Assembly (NCBI RefSeq): GCF_019733355.1
Contig: NZ_JAIHLQ010000016.1
Coordinates: 154,373-218,372 of the forward strand
Direction of reading: 5' to 3'
DNA: 64,000 nucleotides
Source of the DNA: Pseudomonas baetica
GTDB lineage: Bacteria > Pseudomonadota > Gammaproteobacteria > Pseudomonadales > Pseudomonadaceae
Shown here: piece after piece, positions 53,196-60,723 of the stretch
Numbering within the stretch: position 1 is the first letter of the stretch
How the letters are laid out: each line of letters opens with the position of its first letter
Program-made: the position numbers and the translations under genes
Notes under the pieces: model-generated
The model's input: only the letters and a program-made list of their open reading frames with translations
Told to the model about the DNA's origin: nothing
Database searches by the model: none

Positions 53196-54431
53196 TTGAA
53201 AAAGAACGTTCTTATCATTGGTGCAGGAGGTGTCGCTAAGGTGGTGGCCCACAAGTGCGCGCAGCACAACGACGAACTCGGTCGTATTGCTATCGCGTCG
53301 CGCAACATCTCCAAGTGCCAGGCCATCATCGACAGCGTCAAAGCCAAGGGTAGCCTCAAGGTACCCGCCGACATCTGCGCCTTTTCGCTCAATGCACTGG
53401 ATGTTGAAGCAACCAAGGCGCTGATCCTGGAAACCGAATCACAGATCGTGATCAACGTCGGTTCCGCGTTCCTTAACATGTCGGTGCTGCGTGCCTGCAT
53501 CGATACCGGGGTGGCCTACCTGGACACCGCCATTCACGAAGAGCCGGGCAAGGTCTGCGAGACTCCGCCGTGGTACGGCAACTACGAGTGGAACCACCTG
53601 GATGAGTGCAAACAGAAGAACATCACGGCCATCCTCGGCGTGGGCTTCGACCCAGGTGTCGTCAACGCTTATGCAGCGCTGGCGCAACAACAGTATTTCG
53701 ACAGCATTGACTCGATCGACATTCTCGACGTCAACGCTGGCTCCCATGGCAAATATTTCGCCACCAATTTCGACCCGGAGATCAACTTCCGTGAGTTCAC
53801 CGGACAGGTGTGGAGCTGGCAGAACAGCCAGTGGACCAGCAACACCATGTTCGAAGTCAAGCGTACCGACGACCTGCCGGTAGTCGGCTCGCAGAATCTG
53901 TATCTGACCGGCCATGATGAAGTGCACTCGTTGTCCAAGAATCTCAACGTGCCCAATGTGCGTTTCTGGATGAGCTTCGGCGAACACTACATCAATGTGT
54001 TTACGGTACTGAAAAACCTCGGTCTGCTCTCCGAGCAACCGGTCATGACCGCCGAAGGCCTGGAAGTTGTGCCGCTGAAAGTGGTGAAGGCCGTGCTGCC
54101 TGATCCGAGTTCGCTGGCGCCCGGCTACACCGGCAAGACCTGCATCGGCGATCTGGTCAAGGGCACCAAGGATGGTCAACCGCGCGAGGTGTTTATCTAC
54201 AACGTGGCCGACCACGAGGAAGCCTACGCCGAAACCGATAGCCAGGGCATTTCCTATACCGCTGGCGTACCACCGGTAGCCGCAGCGTTGCTGGTCGCCC
54301 GTGGCGAGTGGGATGTGCAGCGAATGGCCAATGTCGAGGAACTGCCGGCCGAGCCATTCCTCAAGGCGCTGGATGTGATGGGCCTGCCGACCCGCATCAA
54401 GGACGAGAATGGAGACCGTCCCTGGAGCTGA
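53196..54431 (+). CDS. Carboxynorspermidine synthase (saccharopine dehydrogenase family)
   Basis: NAD(P)H-dependent enzyme that condenses L-aspartate semialdehyde with diaminopropane or putrescine to give carboxynorspermidine or carboxyspermidine. The 411 residues open with the Rossmann motif VLIIGAGGVAKVVAHKCAQ. Saccharopine-dehydrogenase-like segments follow: INVGSAFLNMSVLRACIDTG near 88, ILGVGFDPGVVNAYAALA near 148, and NVADHEEAYAETDSQGISY near the C terminus. I start at TTG 53196, with GGAG 11 bases upstream; an in-frame extension overlaps the decarboxylase gene. It follows nspC by 28 bases, and together they form the alternative (non-SpeE) spermidine/norspermidine route. The terminator at 54478-54506 ends the transcript. 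Confidence 0.9.
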   Translation: MKKNVLIIGAGGVAKVVAHKCAQHNDELGRIAIASRNISKCQAIIDSVKAKGSLKVPADICAFSLNALDVEATKALILETESQIVINVGSAFLNMSVLRACIDTGVAYLDTAIHEEPGKVCETPPWYGNYEWNHLDECKQKNITAILGVGFDPGVVNAYAALAQQQYFDSIDSIDILDVNAGSHGKYFATNFDPEINFREFTGQVWSWQNSQWTSNTMFEVKRTDDLPVVGSQNLYLTGHDEVHSLSKNLNVPNVRFWMSFGEHYINVFTVLKNLGLLSEQPVMTAEGLEVVPLKVVKAVLPDPSSLAPGYTGKTCIGDLVKGTKDGQPREVFIYNVADHEEAYAETDSQGISYTAGVPPVAAALLVARGEWDVQRMANVEELPAEPFLKALDVMGLPTRIKDENGDRPWS

Positions 54432-54477
54432 AGCGACTGAGGCTCACAACCTATAGCTGAGCTTCATTGCCTGCTCC

Positions 54478-54506
54478 AAAAACGCCGCTCACTGAGCGGC
54501 GTTTTT
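54478..54506. terminator. Bidirectional intrinsic terminator
   Basis: AAAAACGCCGCTCA (54478-54491) and TGAGCGGCGTTTTT (54493-54506) form a perfect 14-bp inverted repeat centred on one base; in RNA it would fold as a GC-rich stem with a small loop, flanked by A5 and T5. It works in both directions, ending the polyamine genes on the plus strand and the pst-Fic-HAD genes on the minus strand (HAD stop at 54521). Confidence 0.92.
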
Positions 54507-54520
54507 GTATGCACTAAAAA

Positions 54521-55153
54521 TCAGGAGGACGCGACTTCTGAGCGTTGTGGCGCGGGCATGTTGCTCCTGAGCTGCTGCCAAGCGAGCTGCGCCTGGACTT
54601 CGGCGACGGCATCCAGGACTCTCTGCGCCCAGTTCTCATCCTCCGGATGCACGACAACAACGCGAAAGCCGTGATCATGCCCTTCCGTGCGTACGCCCTC
54701 GGAGTCATCGACATGCAAGTCGATATCGAAGGCCGGCGGGAATTTCGACGGGCCTTTTGACAACCCATTGATCGTCAGCGCACGGTTATGCAACACACTG
54801 TTGACCACCCCGTCGACACGGATGCCATATAGCAACAACCAACGTCTGATGTAGGACGGTGTCCGGCCGGACGACGTATAGACCCAAATACTGCAGCCTT
54901 GGCGACGCAACTCTCGGCTCAGAGCGCGCGTTCCGATTCGCAGTGGTTCCCCCAGCCAACGATGAACACAGGCCGGCAACCAGCTCTGCTCGACTGCGCA
55001 GTGGTGGAGTTGGCAGGCCAGCGTGTCATCGATATCGAACGAAACCCGGATGCGCTGACGTCTGAATACGTGCATCGGGATAGCACACCGCAAGGCTTGC
55101 CATACCCGGCTACCGGAGGATCGATACTTGGCGGGTATTGGAAACCCGTTCAT
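54521..55153 (-). CDS. HAD-like hydrolase, probable
   Basis: A 210-residue protein with HAD motif I in RVSFDIDDTLACQ near residue 37. It is followed by IWVYTSSGRTPSYIRRWLLL near 90 (motif II Ser) and an acidic late motif DIDLHVDDSEGV near 143. The order resembles HAD phosphatases acting on small molecules or 5'-nucleotidase-like enzymes. It starts in a TGATG overlap with the stop of the Fic-like gene, so the two are co-translated. This linkage and its place at the end of the pst operon suggest a phosphate-related role, but the substrate is unknown. Confidence 0.75.
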   Translation of the reverse strand: MNGFPIPAKYRSSGSRVWQALRCAIPMHVFRRQRIRVSFDIDDTLACQLHHCAVEQSWLPACVHRWLGEPLRIGTRALSRELRRQGCSIWVYTSSGRTPSYIRRWLLLYGIRVDGVVNSVLHNRALTINGLSKGPSKFPPAFDIDLHVDDSEGVRTEGHDHGFRVVVVHPEDENWAQRVLDAVAEVQAQLAWQQLRSNMPAPQRSEVASS

Positions 55154-55851
55154 CAATTTCCCCCTTGGAAGACGTGCAGGGCCCTGTCGCTGAGAAAAAA
55201 ACTCATCGATTCAGGCGCCTGATTTTCCAGGAAGGCTGCATATTTTTTCTTGATCTTGGGTAATTCGTACAACGCCTTGACTCCATGCTTTGCAGAGTTG
55301 CGTATGACCGATGATGGGTTGAAGTAGCCCTCGGCGTTTTCCAGCGTCAGTACGAACGGAGGCAAACCGGCGCGCATGAGCAAATAGCTGACGAGGAGCG
55401 ACCCAGTGCGGTTATTGCCTTCAATAAACAACTGCGGCTTGCTGAGGATTCGCACATAAACACCGGCCGCACGCTTCCAGACTGATTCGCTGCGATACGC
55501 GCAGTACCAATTGAACAAGTCCTTTATTCCTCCCTCAACGTTGTTGAAGAAGTGTTCCTCGGTGGCGGCCAGATGTTGAGCGTACTCCTGTCGGCGGACC
55601 GGGTCTGTGCCACAGAGTACAGTGGCATTGATCTCAAGCATCAGGTTCAGTTGCTGAAGGTCGAACAGGTCGACGCCGCTGGCGACATAGCCGTCAATCA
55701 ACGCATAACCTTCAAGCACATTGTGCAGCACTTCGTCAGTCAAGGGATCGCGCTGCTCGGTGAAGTACCTGCTGAGCTCGCAAAAGCGACCCTGCACCTC
55801 TCGCAGGGCGCGTTCAATGGCAGACAAATCCAGACGACGCGTTACAGACAT
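55153..55851 (-). CDS. Fic-fold protein lacking the catalytic His
   Basis: Predicted Fic-domain protein of 232 residues, all helical. The core loop reads PQLFIEGNNRTGSLLVSYLL near residue 165, matching the Fic motif HxFx(D/E)GNxR except that the catalytic His is Gln. The following helix and LPPFVLTLENAEGYF agree with the fold. Canonical Fic proteins transfer AMP or other phosphate-linked groups to hydroxyl side chains and need this His as base. This one is therefore either inactive, works differently, or binds nucleotides as a sensor. ATG 55851 has AGGA 6 bases upstream. It lies 53 bases after pstB and overlaps the HAD gene. Confidence 0.78.
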   Translation of the reverse strand: MSVTRRLDLSAIERALREVQGRFCELSRYFTEQRDPLTDEVLHNVLEGYALIDGYVASGVDLFDLQQLNLMLEINATVLCGTDPVRRQEYAQHLAATEEHFFNNVEGGIKDLFNWYCAYRSESVWKRAAGVYVRILSKPQLFIEGNNRTGSLLVSYLLMRAGLPPFVLTLENAEGYFNPSSVIRNSAKHGVKALYELPKIKKKYAAFLENQAPESMSFFLSDRALHVFQGGN

Positions 55852-55904
55852 TGGCAATCCTGAGAAACGGTGGATAAGAAGGTAAACAACCGGACGCTGG
55901 TTGT

Positions 55905-56723
55905 TTAGCTGAACTTGCCGCTGATGTAATCCCCCGTCATTTGTTCGCGCGGGTTATCGAAAATCTGCGCCGTTGGGCCCATCTCAACCAGATAGCCGGT
56001 GCGCGTGCCCTGGGAAATATCAACCGAGAAAAAGGCCGTCGTATCAGCAACACGGATGGCCTGCTGCATATTGTGGGTGACCAGAGCGATGGTGTAATCC
56101 TTCTTCAACTCAACCATCAGCTCCTCGACCCGTCGGGTAGCGATCGGGTCGAGTGCCGAGCAGGGCTCGTCCAGCAACAGGACTTCCGGTTCGGTCGCGA
56201 TGGCCCGAGCGATACAAAGCCGTTGCTGCTGGCCTCCGGAGAGTGACAGGCCGCTGACCTTGAGCTTGTCCTTGACTTCATCCCACAACGCGGCGCCCTG
56301 CAAGGCGTGCTTGACGCGGTCACCCAGGTCGCCCTTGTAGCGGTTGAGGCGCAGGCCAAACGCAACGTTGTCGAAAATGCTCATCGAGAATGGATTCGGT
56401 TGTTGAAACACCATCCCGATGTAGCGCCGCACGACCACCGGATCAACGCCCTTGCCATAGACGTCTTGCCCAAGGAAATGCACGTGCCCTTCAAACCGAA
56501 AACCTTTCACCAGATCGTTCATCCGATTGAGGCTGCGCAGCACCGTGCTCTTGCCGCAGCCAGACGGACCGATGAAACCGGTGATTTTGTTTTTTTCGAT
56601 GGGTACATGGCTGTCACGCACCGCCATGAAGTTGCCGTAGAAAATCTTGTCGAGCTTACAGTCCATGACCACAGGTGTCTGGGTGACAAAAGGAGCGGCT
56701 ATTGGCGCAGTTGATACGTTCAA
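55905..56723 (-). CDS. pstB: Phosphate ABC transporter ATP-binding protein
   Basis: Cytoplasmic ATPase of the high-affinity phosphate importer, 272 residues. Walker A is GFIGPSGCGKSTVLR near residue 53. The ABC signature LSGGQQQRLCIARA is near 155, with Walker B LLLDEPCSALD following. The frame begins with TTG (56723), with GGGAG about 11 bases upstream; a shorter start at MDCKLDK is possible. It is the fourth gene of pstS-pstC-pstA-pstB on the minus strand. The usual phoU does not follow. Confidence 0.95.
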   Translation of the reverse strand: MNVSTAPIAAPFVTQTPVVMDCKLDKIFYGNFMAVRDSHVPIEKNKITGFIGPSGCGKSTVLRSLNRMNDLVKGFRFEGHVHFLGQDVYGKGVDPVVVRRYIGMVFQQPNPFSMSIFDNVAFGLRLNRYKGDLGDRVKHALQGAALWDEVKDKLKVSGLSLSGGQQQRLCIARAIATEPEVLLLDEPCSALDPIATRRVEELMVELKKDYTIALVTHNMQQAIRVADTTAFFSVDISQGTRTGYLVEMGPTAQIFDNPREQMTGDYISGKFS

Positions 56724-56742
56724 AATTCAGATGCTCCCGTTT

Positions 56743-57636
56743 TCAATACTTGGGCTTGCCGAAAATGCGGCTCAGAATGTTCACAACCAGCACGATCATC
56801 ACCAGCACCAGCGAAGCTGCCCAGGCGAGTTCGAGTTGATTGTCGAATGGCATGCCGGAGAAGTTGTAAATCAGTACCGCGAGCGATGCTGTCGGATTCA
56901 TGACTGCCAGGCTGCCGTCGTGGAAAATCCAGTAGTTGCTGAACAACGCGGTAAACAACAACGGCGCGGTTTCGCCCGCCGCGCGAGCCACGGCCAGCAT
57001 GACGCCCGTCAGGATCGCCGGCATACCGGTAGGCAATACGATTTTCCAGATGACCTGCGAGCGGGTGCAGCCCATGCCGTAGGCGGCATCCTTCATGATC
57101 TTGGGCACCATCCTCATCGACTCTTCAGCCGTGAGTACGACGATGGGCAACATCAGTACCGCCAGCGCCACGCCGCCCGCCGGTGCCGAGTAAGTACCGG
57201 TGGTCATCACCACCAGCGCATAGGCAAACACCCCGGCGAGAATGGATGGCAGGCCCGTGAGCATCTTGGCGGCAAAGCGCGAGGCGTTTGCCAGCTTGCT
57301 GTCCGGCCCCAGTTCAGCCAGAAAGATAGCCGCCATGATGCCGACCGGAACCGCGATTGCCGCCGCGATACCGACCATGACGAAGGTGCCTGCCATCGCG
57401 TTGCCGAAGCCACCACCGGTCTCGAACCCGGTTGGCGGCAGTTCGGTGAACACCTCCAGGCTCAGACGTGCCCCTCCGCGCGTGATCAGCATGTAGAGCA
57501 CCGAGATCAGCGGCACGCTGGCCAGTAGAGCGCCAGCCCAGACCAGTGTCGTCAGCACCAGGCTGCGCAGGGCACGGCCTTCGAACCGGCGCTGTAGGCT
57601 CGGCATCGCGGTGATAGGAGATGAGAGATCCGTCAT
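56743..57636 (-). CDS. pstA: Phosphate ABC transporter permease PstA
   Basis: Inner-membrane permease of 297 residues with six helices. The ABC-permease EAA-type loop for contact with PstB is in KDAAYGMGCTRSQVIWKIVL near residue 185. GTFVMVGIAAAIAVPVGIMA and LTGLPSILAGVFAYALVV are typical PstA segments. Its ATG overlaps the pstC stop as TAATG. Confidence 0.94.
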   Translation of the reverse strand: MTDLSSPITAMPSLQRRFEGRALRSLVLTTLVWAGALLASVPLISVLYMLITRGGARLSLEVFTELPPTGFETGGGFGNAMAGTFVMVGIAAAIAVPVGIMAAIFLAELGPDSKLANASRFAAKMLTGLPSILAGVFAYALVVMTTGTYSAPAGGVALAVLMLPIVVLTAEESMRMVPKIMKDAAYGMGCTRSQVIWKIVLPTGMPAILTGVMLAVARAAGETAPLLFTALFSNYWIFHDGSLAVMNPTASLAVLIYNFSGMPFDNQLELAWAASLVLVMIVLVVNILSRIFGKPKY

Positions 57637-58601
57637 TATTGGGTACCCCGCTGGGCGTAGACCATGATCAGCGAACCGATAATGTTCACCAGTAGCGTGA
57701 TGAACATCAGCACCAGTGCGGCGTACATCAACACTTCGATCTCGTTCGGCCCGGCTTCGGGGAAATTCAGCGCCAGCAAGGCCGCTAACGTATTGGCCGG
57801 TGCAAACAGAGAAAGCGAAATGTTGTTAGCGTTGCCCACCAGCATGGCCAGCGCCATGGTTTCACCCAGCGCGCGGCCCAGGCCGAGAACCAGCGAGCCG
57901 AAAATACCAGTGGCCGCGGATGGCACCATCACCTTGAGAATCGCTTCCCAATGGGTGGTCCCCATGCCGTAGGCGGCTTGCTTGGTTTTCATCGGGACCC
58001 CGGTCAGGGCGTCCTGCGAAACGGCAGCAATGGTCGGCAGAATCATGATGGCCAGTACCAGTGCCGCAGGTAGCAGTCCTGGCCCGCTCAAGGACGTGCC
58101 AAAAAAAGGTATCCAGCCCAGTTCGCTGTTCAGCCACGCCGTGAGCGGGCGAATCGCCGGGATTACCACGTAAATCCCCCAGAGGCCATAAACGACGCTG
58201 GGAATGGCTGCCAGTAATTCGACGATGGTGCGAAACACGGCTGCCAGCTTCGCCGGCAGGAAATCCTGGGTCAGGAAAATCGCCATGCTCACACCGAAAA
58301 AGCCTGCAATCAGCAACGCGATCAGGGCACTGTAGAGCGTGCCCCAAATGGCCGGCAGAATGCCGTATTTGCTTTGGTTAACGTCCCAGACGGATCCAAA
58401 AATCACATCCAGGCCGTGCTTTTCCATGCCTGGAATGGCCTTGCGTCCCACTTCAAATATGAGCGCAAAGACCAACGCCAGAATCAGAACCACCCCTATT
58501 CGCGCTAGCGCACGAAAGATGCGATCAACCAGGAAGTCCTTTGCAGAGGGCGGCTGGCAGGCAGAAGCCGGGTTAACCGGTACGACAAAAGGTGTGTTCA
58601 T
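57636..58601 (-). CDS. pstC: Phosphate ABC transporter permease PstC
   Basis: Second permease of the phosphate importer, 321 residues with six helices. The EAA-type loop is KTKQAAYGMGTTHWEAILKV near residue 205. LAAIPSVVYGLWGIYVVIPA near 138 is a PstC signature. I start at MNTPFVV (58601), with GGAA about 7 bases upstream; the extended frame to 58670 runs into the pstS 3' end. It follows pstS by about 75 bases. Confidence 0.94.
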   Translation of the reverse strand: MNTPFVVPVNPASACQPPSAKDFLVDRIFRALARIGVVLILALVFALIFEVGRKAIPGMEKHGLDVIFGSVWDVNQSKYGILPAIWGTLYSALIALLIAGFFGVSMAIFLTQDFLPAKLAAVFRTIVELLAAIPSVVYGLWGIYVVIPAIRPLTAWLNSELGWIPFFGTSLSGPGLLPAALVLAIMILPTIAAVSQDALTGVPMKTKQAAYGMGTTHWEAILKVMVPSAATGIFGSLVLGLGRALGETMALAMLVGNANNISLSLFAPANTLAALLALNFPEAGPNEIEVLMYAALVLMFITLLVNIIGSLIMVYAQRGTQ

Positions 58602-58675
58602 TGGCGAGTTCCGGATCAGAGTAGGAACTCCCCCGGCATGGCTTGCCGCGCATACCGAGAGAGGCCTCACGAGCG

Positions 58676-59707
58676 TTACTGAATGTTGGCGGAGGCTTTG
58701 CGAACCTGATCGACGATCGATGGCGGCAGGGGGATGTAGCCCATCGAGTCGGCGATTTTCTGCCCTTCAGTCAGGCTGTATTCGACCATTTCGCGCATGG
58801 CCTTGGCTTTGGCCGGGCTCTCGTTGTGCTTGCGGAAGATCATCCAGGTGTAGGACGTGATCGGGTACGACTTGGCGCCGTCCGGATCCGGCAGCCAGGC
58901 CACCAGGCTGTCGGGCATTTTCACCGCTGCCAGGGCCTCTGCACCGCTTTGCGCGTTAGGTACAACGTAATTGCCGGCCTTGTTCTGCAGTTGGGCAAAG
59001 TTGACCTTGGCCAACTTGGCGAAACCGTATTCGATGTAGCCGATAGCGCCCGGAGTCTGGCGCACCGTCGCCGTCACACCATCGTTTTTCGGCGATTTGA
59101 TGAATTTGTCACTGGCCGGCCAGTTGACGGTGTTGCCTTCACCCAAGTCCTTCTGAAACTGCGGGTTGATCGCCGACAAGTGCTTGGTGAATACCGCTGT
59201 GGTACCGCTGGAGTCTGCGCGCACGACAACCGTGATCGGCATATCAGGCAGTTTCACGCCCGGGTTTGCTGCAACGATCTGCGGGTCGTTCCACTGGGTG
59301 ATCTTGCCCAGAAAGATGTTGGAGTAAACATCGCGTGGCAATTTAAGCTCTTTAGGATTGCCCGGCAGGTTAAATGCCAACACGATTTCACCCGCGGTCA
59401 TCGGCAGCAACTGCGCACCTTCGGCAACCTTGGCGATGTCTTCGTCTTTCATCGCCGAGTCACTGGCGGCGAAATCAACGGTTTTATTCAGGAAGTCCTG
59501 CACACCCGCCCCGCTGCCCTTGGATTGGTAATCCACAGTGACACCTTCGGTTTTCTTGCTGAAATCCTTGAACCAGGTGAGGTAGATCGGTGCCGGGAAA
59601 CTGGCTCCCGAGCCCGTGAGTCGGACGCTTTCCGCTGCGAAGGACATTGAGGTAGCCAAAAGAGATGCGGTAACGGCAAGCGCAGCAGACTTCATCAAAC
59701 GTATCAT
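58676..59707 (-). CDS. pstS: Phosphate ABC transporter substrate-binding protein
   Basis: Periplasmic phosphate receptor, 343 residues. The signal peptide ends near residue 24 (MSFAAESVRL). Phosphate-contact motifs are visible: LTGSGASFPAPIYLTWF near 29, FAASDSAMKDEDI near 78, and VVRADSSGTTAVFTKHLSA near 160 with the Arg-Ser-Gly-Thr cluster. AAGGAG lies 8 bases before the ATG. A weak Pho-box-like repeat sits 45 bases upstream. This could be a second Pst system beside the housekeeping pstSCAB-phoU. Confidence 0.95.
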   Translation of the reverse strand: MIRLMKSAALAVTASLLATSMSFAAESVRLTGSGASFPAPIYLTWFKDFSKKTEGVTVDYQSKGSGAGVQDFLNKTVDFAASDSAMKDEDIAKVAEGAQLLPMTAGEIVLAFNLPGNPKELKLPRDVYSNIFLGKITQWNDPQIVAANPGVKLPDMPITVVVRADSSGTTAVFTKHLSAINPQFQKDLGEGNTVNWPASDKFIKSPKNDGVTATVRQTPGAIGYIEYGFAKLAKVNFAQLQNKAGNYVVPNAQSGAEALAAVKMPDSLVAWLPDPDGAKSYPITSYTWMIFRKHNESPAKAKAMREMVEYSLTEGQKIADSMGYIPLPPSIVDQVRKASANIQ

Positions 59708-59751
59708 CGAGGAAACTCCTTATAAGGGTTCCCGAACACTGCAGCAATTTC

Positions 59752-59769
59752 GTGAAGCTTTCATGAACG
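59752..59769 (-). promoter_or_regulatory. Candidate Pho box upstream of pstS
   Basis: On the minus strand CGTTCATGAAAGCTTCAC contains TTCAT and TTCAC spaced 11 bases apart, like the two half-sites of PhoB boxes (CTGTCAT repeats). The second half matches weakly. It lies 45 bases before the pstS ATG. Low-phosphate induction is expected from the genes, not proven by this site. Confidence 0.4.
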
Positions 59770-59905
59770 TTGGATTGCAGAATCTCGTCTCGACTTGGAG
59801 TGGTCTATGAAACCGGACACTCATTTGAGCGAGCATACTCGCCAGAGCGAGGTGTCAGATGCCCCAGCAACGTCGTCCGTTTTCTTTTGGAATATCTCAA
59901 AATCA

Positions 59906-60514
59906 TCAAAGGACTCTGTGAATTTCAGAAACCACCTGCATCGTCGCGTCTTTGATCGTTCCTTCGTTGCGGCATAGCACCCAGCCGTTATCTGCAATCG
60001 CTTGCTCGAACGCCTTGGTACAAGCGATCTGTTCTTCCAGCTTATGGATCACCGTACTGCTCAGTCCACGCCGTCGTGTCGCTGCCCTCGCCCATGAAAT
60101 ATCAGGAGCGGTGACAACCCCGACATGCACGTCTGGCACTCGCACGGCTCGATCAATGTTCAACTGTAGAATCTCTGCAAACGGGACTATCCGCCGAAAC
60201 GCGGCCTCAGACGGATACCAGCGATCGATCAGGATGATGCTGTCTGGGGGTTGTTTATCGAGCACGTGTCGGGAAATCCAGGCACGGCTATCGGCAAAGC
60301 GCTCACAAACCCGCAATTCCAAATCCCGAGAGGGATGCCGGACGAGCTGGTTGACGAGAGCCATTGTTTCACCCCTGTAGGGATCGCTTTTTTTCTCGCA
60401 GAGTCGGATCACCTTTTTATTGTCAGCCCTCAGTGCTTTCGTAATGGCTTCCAACAGCGTGGTTTTGCCGGTCCCCTTGGGCCCATCCAGAGAAACAAAC
60501 AGCGGACGATTCAT
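59906..60514 (-). CDS. Thymidylate-kinase-like P-loop protein
   Basis: Predicted nucleoside- or nucleotide-kinase-fold protein, 202 residues. The P-loop is SLDGPKGTGKTTLLEAITKA near residue 8. IILIDRWYPSEAAFRRIV near 93 corresponds to the DR(Y/W) motif of dTMP kinases, and ATRRRGLSS near 147 to the Arg-rich lid. It is diverged from housekeeping Tmk and may act on another substrate. The ribosome site is weak (GAAGA). It lies upstream of pstS on the same strand, with a 198-base gap containing the pst promoter region. Confidence 0.78.
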   Translation of the reverse strand: MNRPLFVSLDGPKGTGKTTLLEAITKALRADNKKVIRLCEKKSDPYRGETMALVNQLVRHPSRDLELRVCERFADSRAWISRHVLDKQPPDSIILIDRWYPSEAAFRRIVPFAEILQLNIDRAVRVPDVHVGVVTAPDISWARAATRRRGLSSTVIHKLEEQIACTKAFEQAIADNGWVLCRNEGTIKDATMQVVSEIHRVL

Positions 60515-60723
60515 TCTTCACATAACGATTGATGTACGGTTTTTTTGCCCGACCGTTCGCTGGAACCGCTAGGCGCGACTGCACGAATCGAGTGAGGGGT
60601 CTTATGAGCAGACATTGGCGGACACTCTATCCTGTTGGAGGTCAGGTGAATTGAAAAACAACATCATAATGATGGCCATGTCTGATACTTTGTCGAAAGA
60701 ACTCAGCCACTGCGAGGGATATC

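Noticed and set aside
59807..59977. 56-codon plus-strand frame with GGAG 7 bases before an ATG, between pstS and the kinase-like gene
   Set aside because: The ribosome site is acceptable, but the product matches nothing known and overlaps the 3' end of the kinase-like gene; too weak to call a gene.
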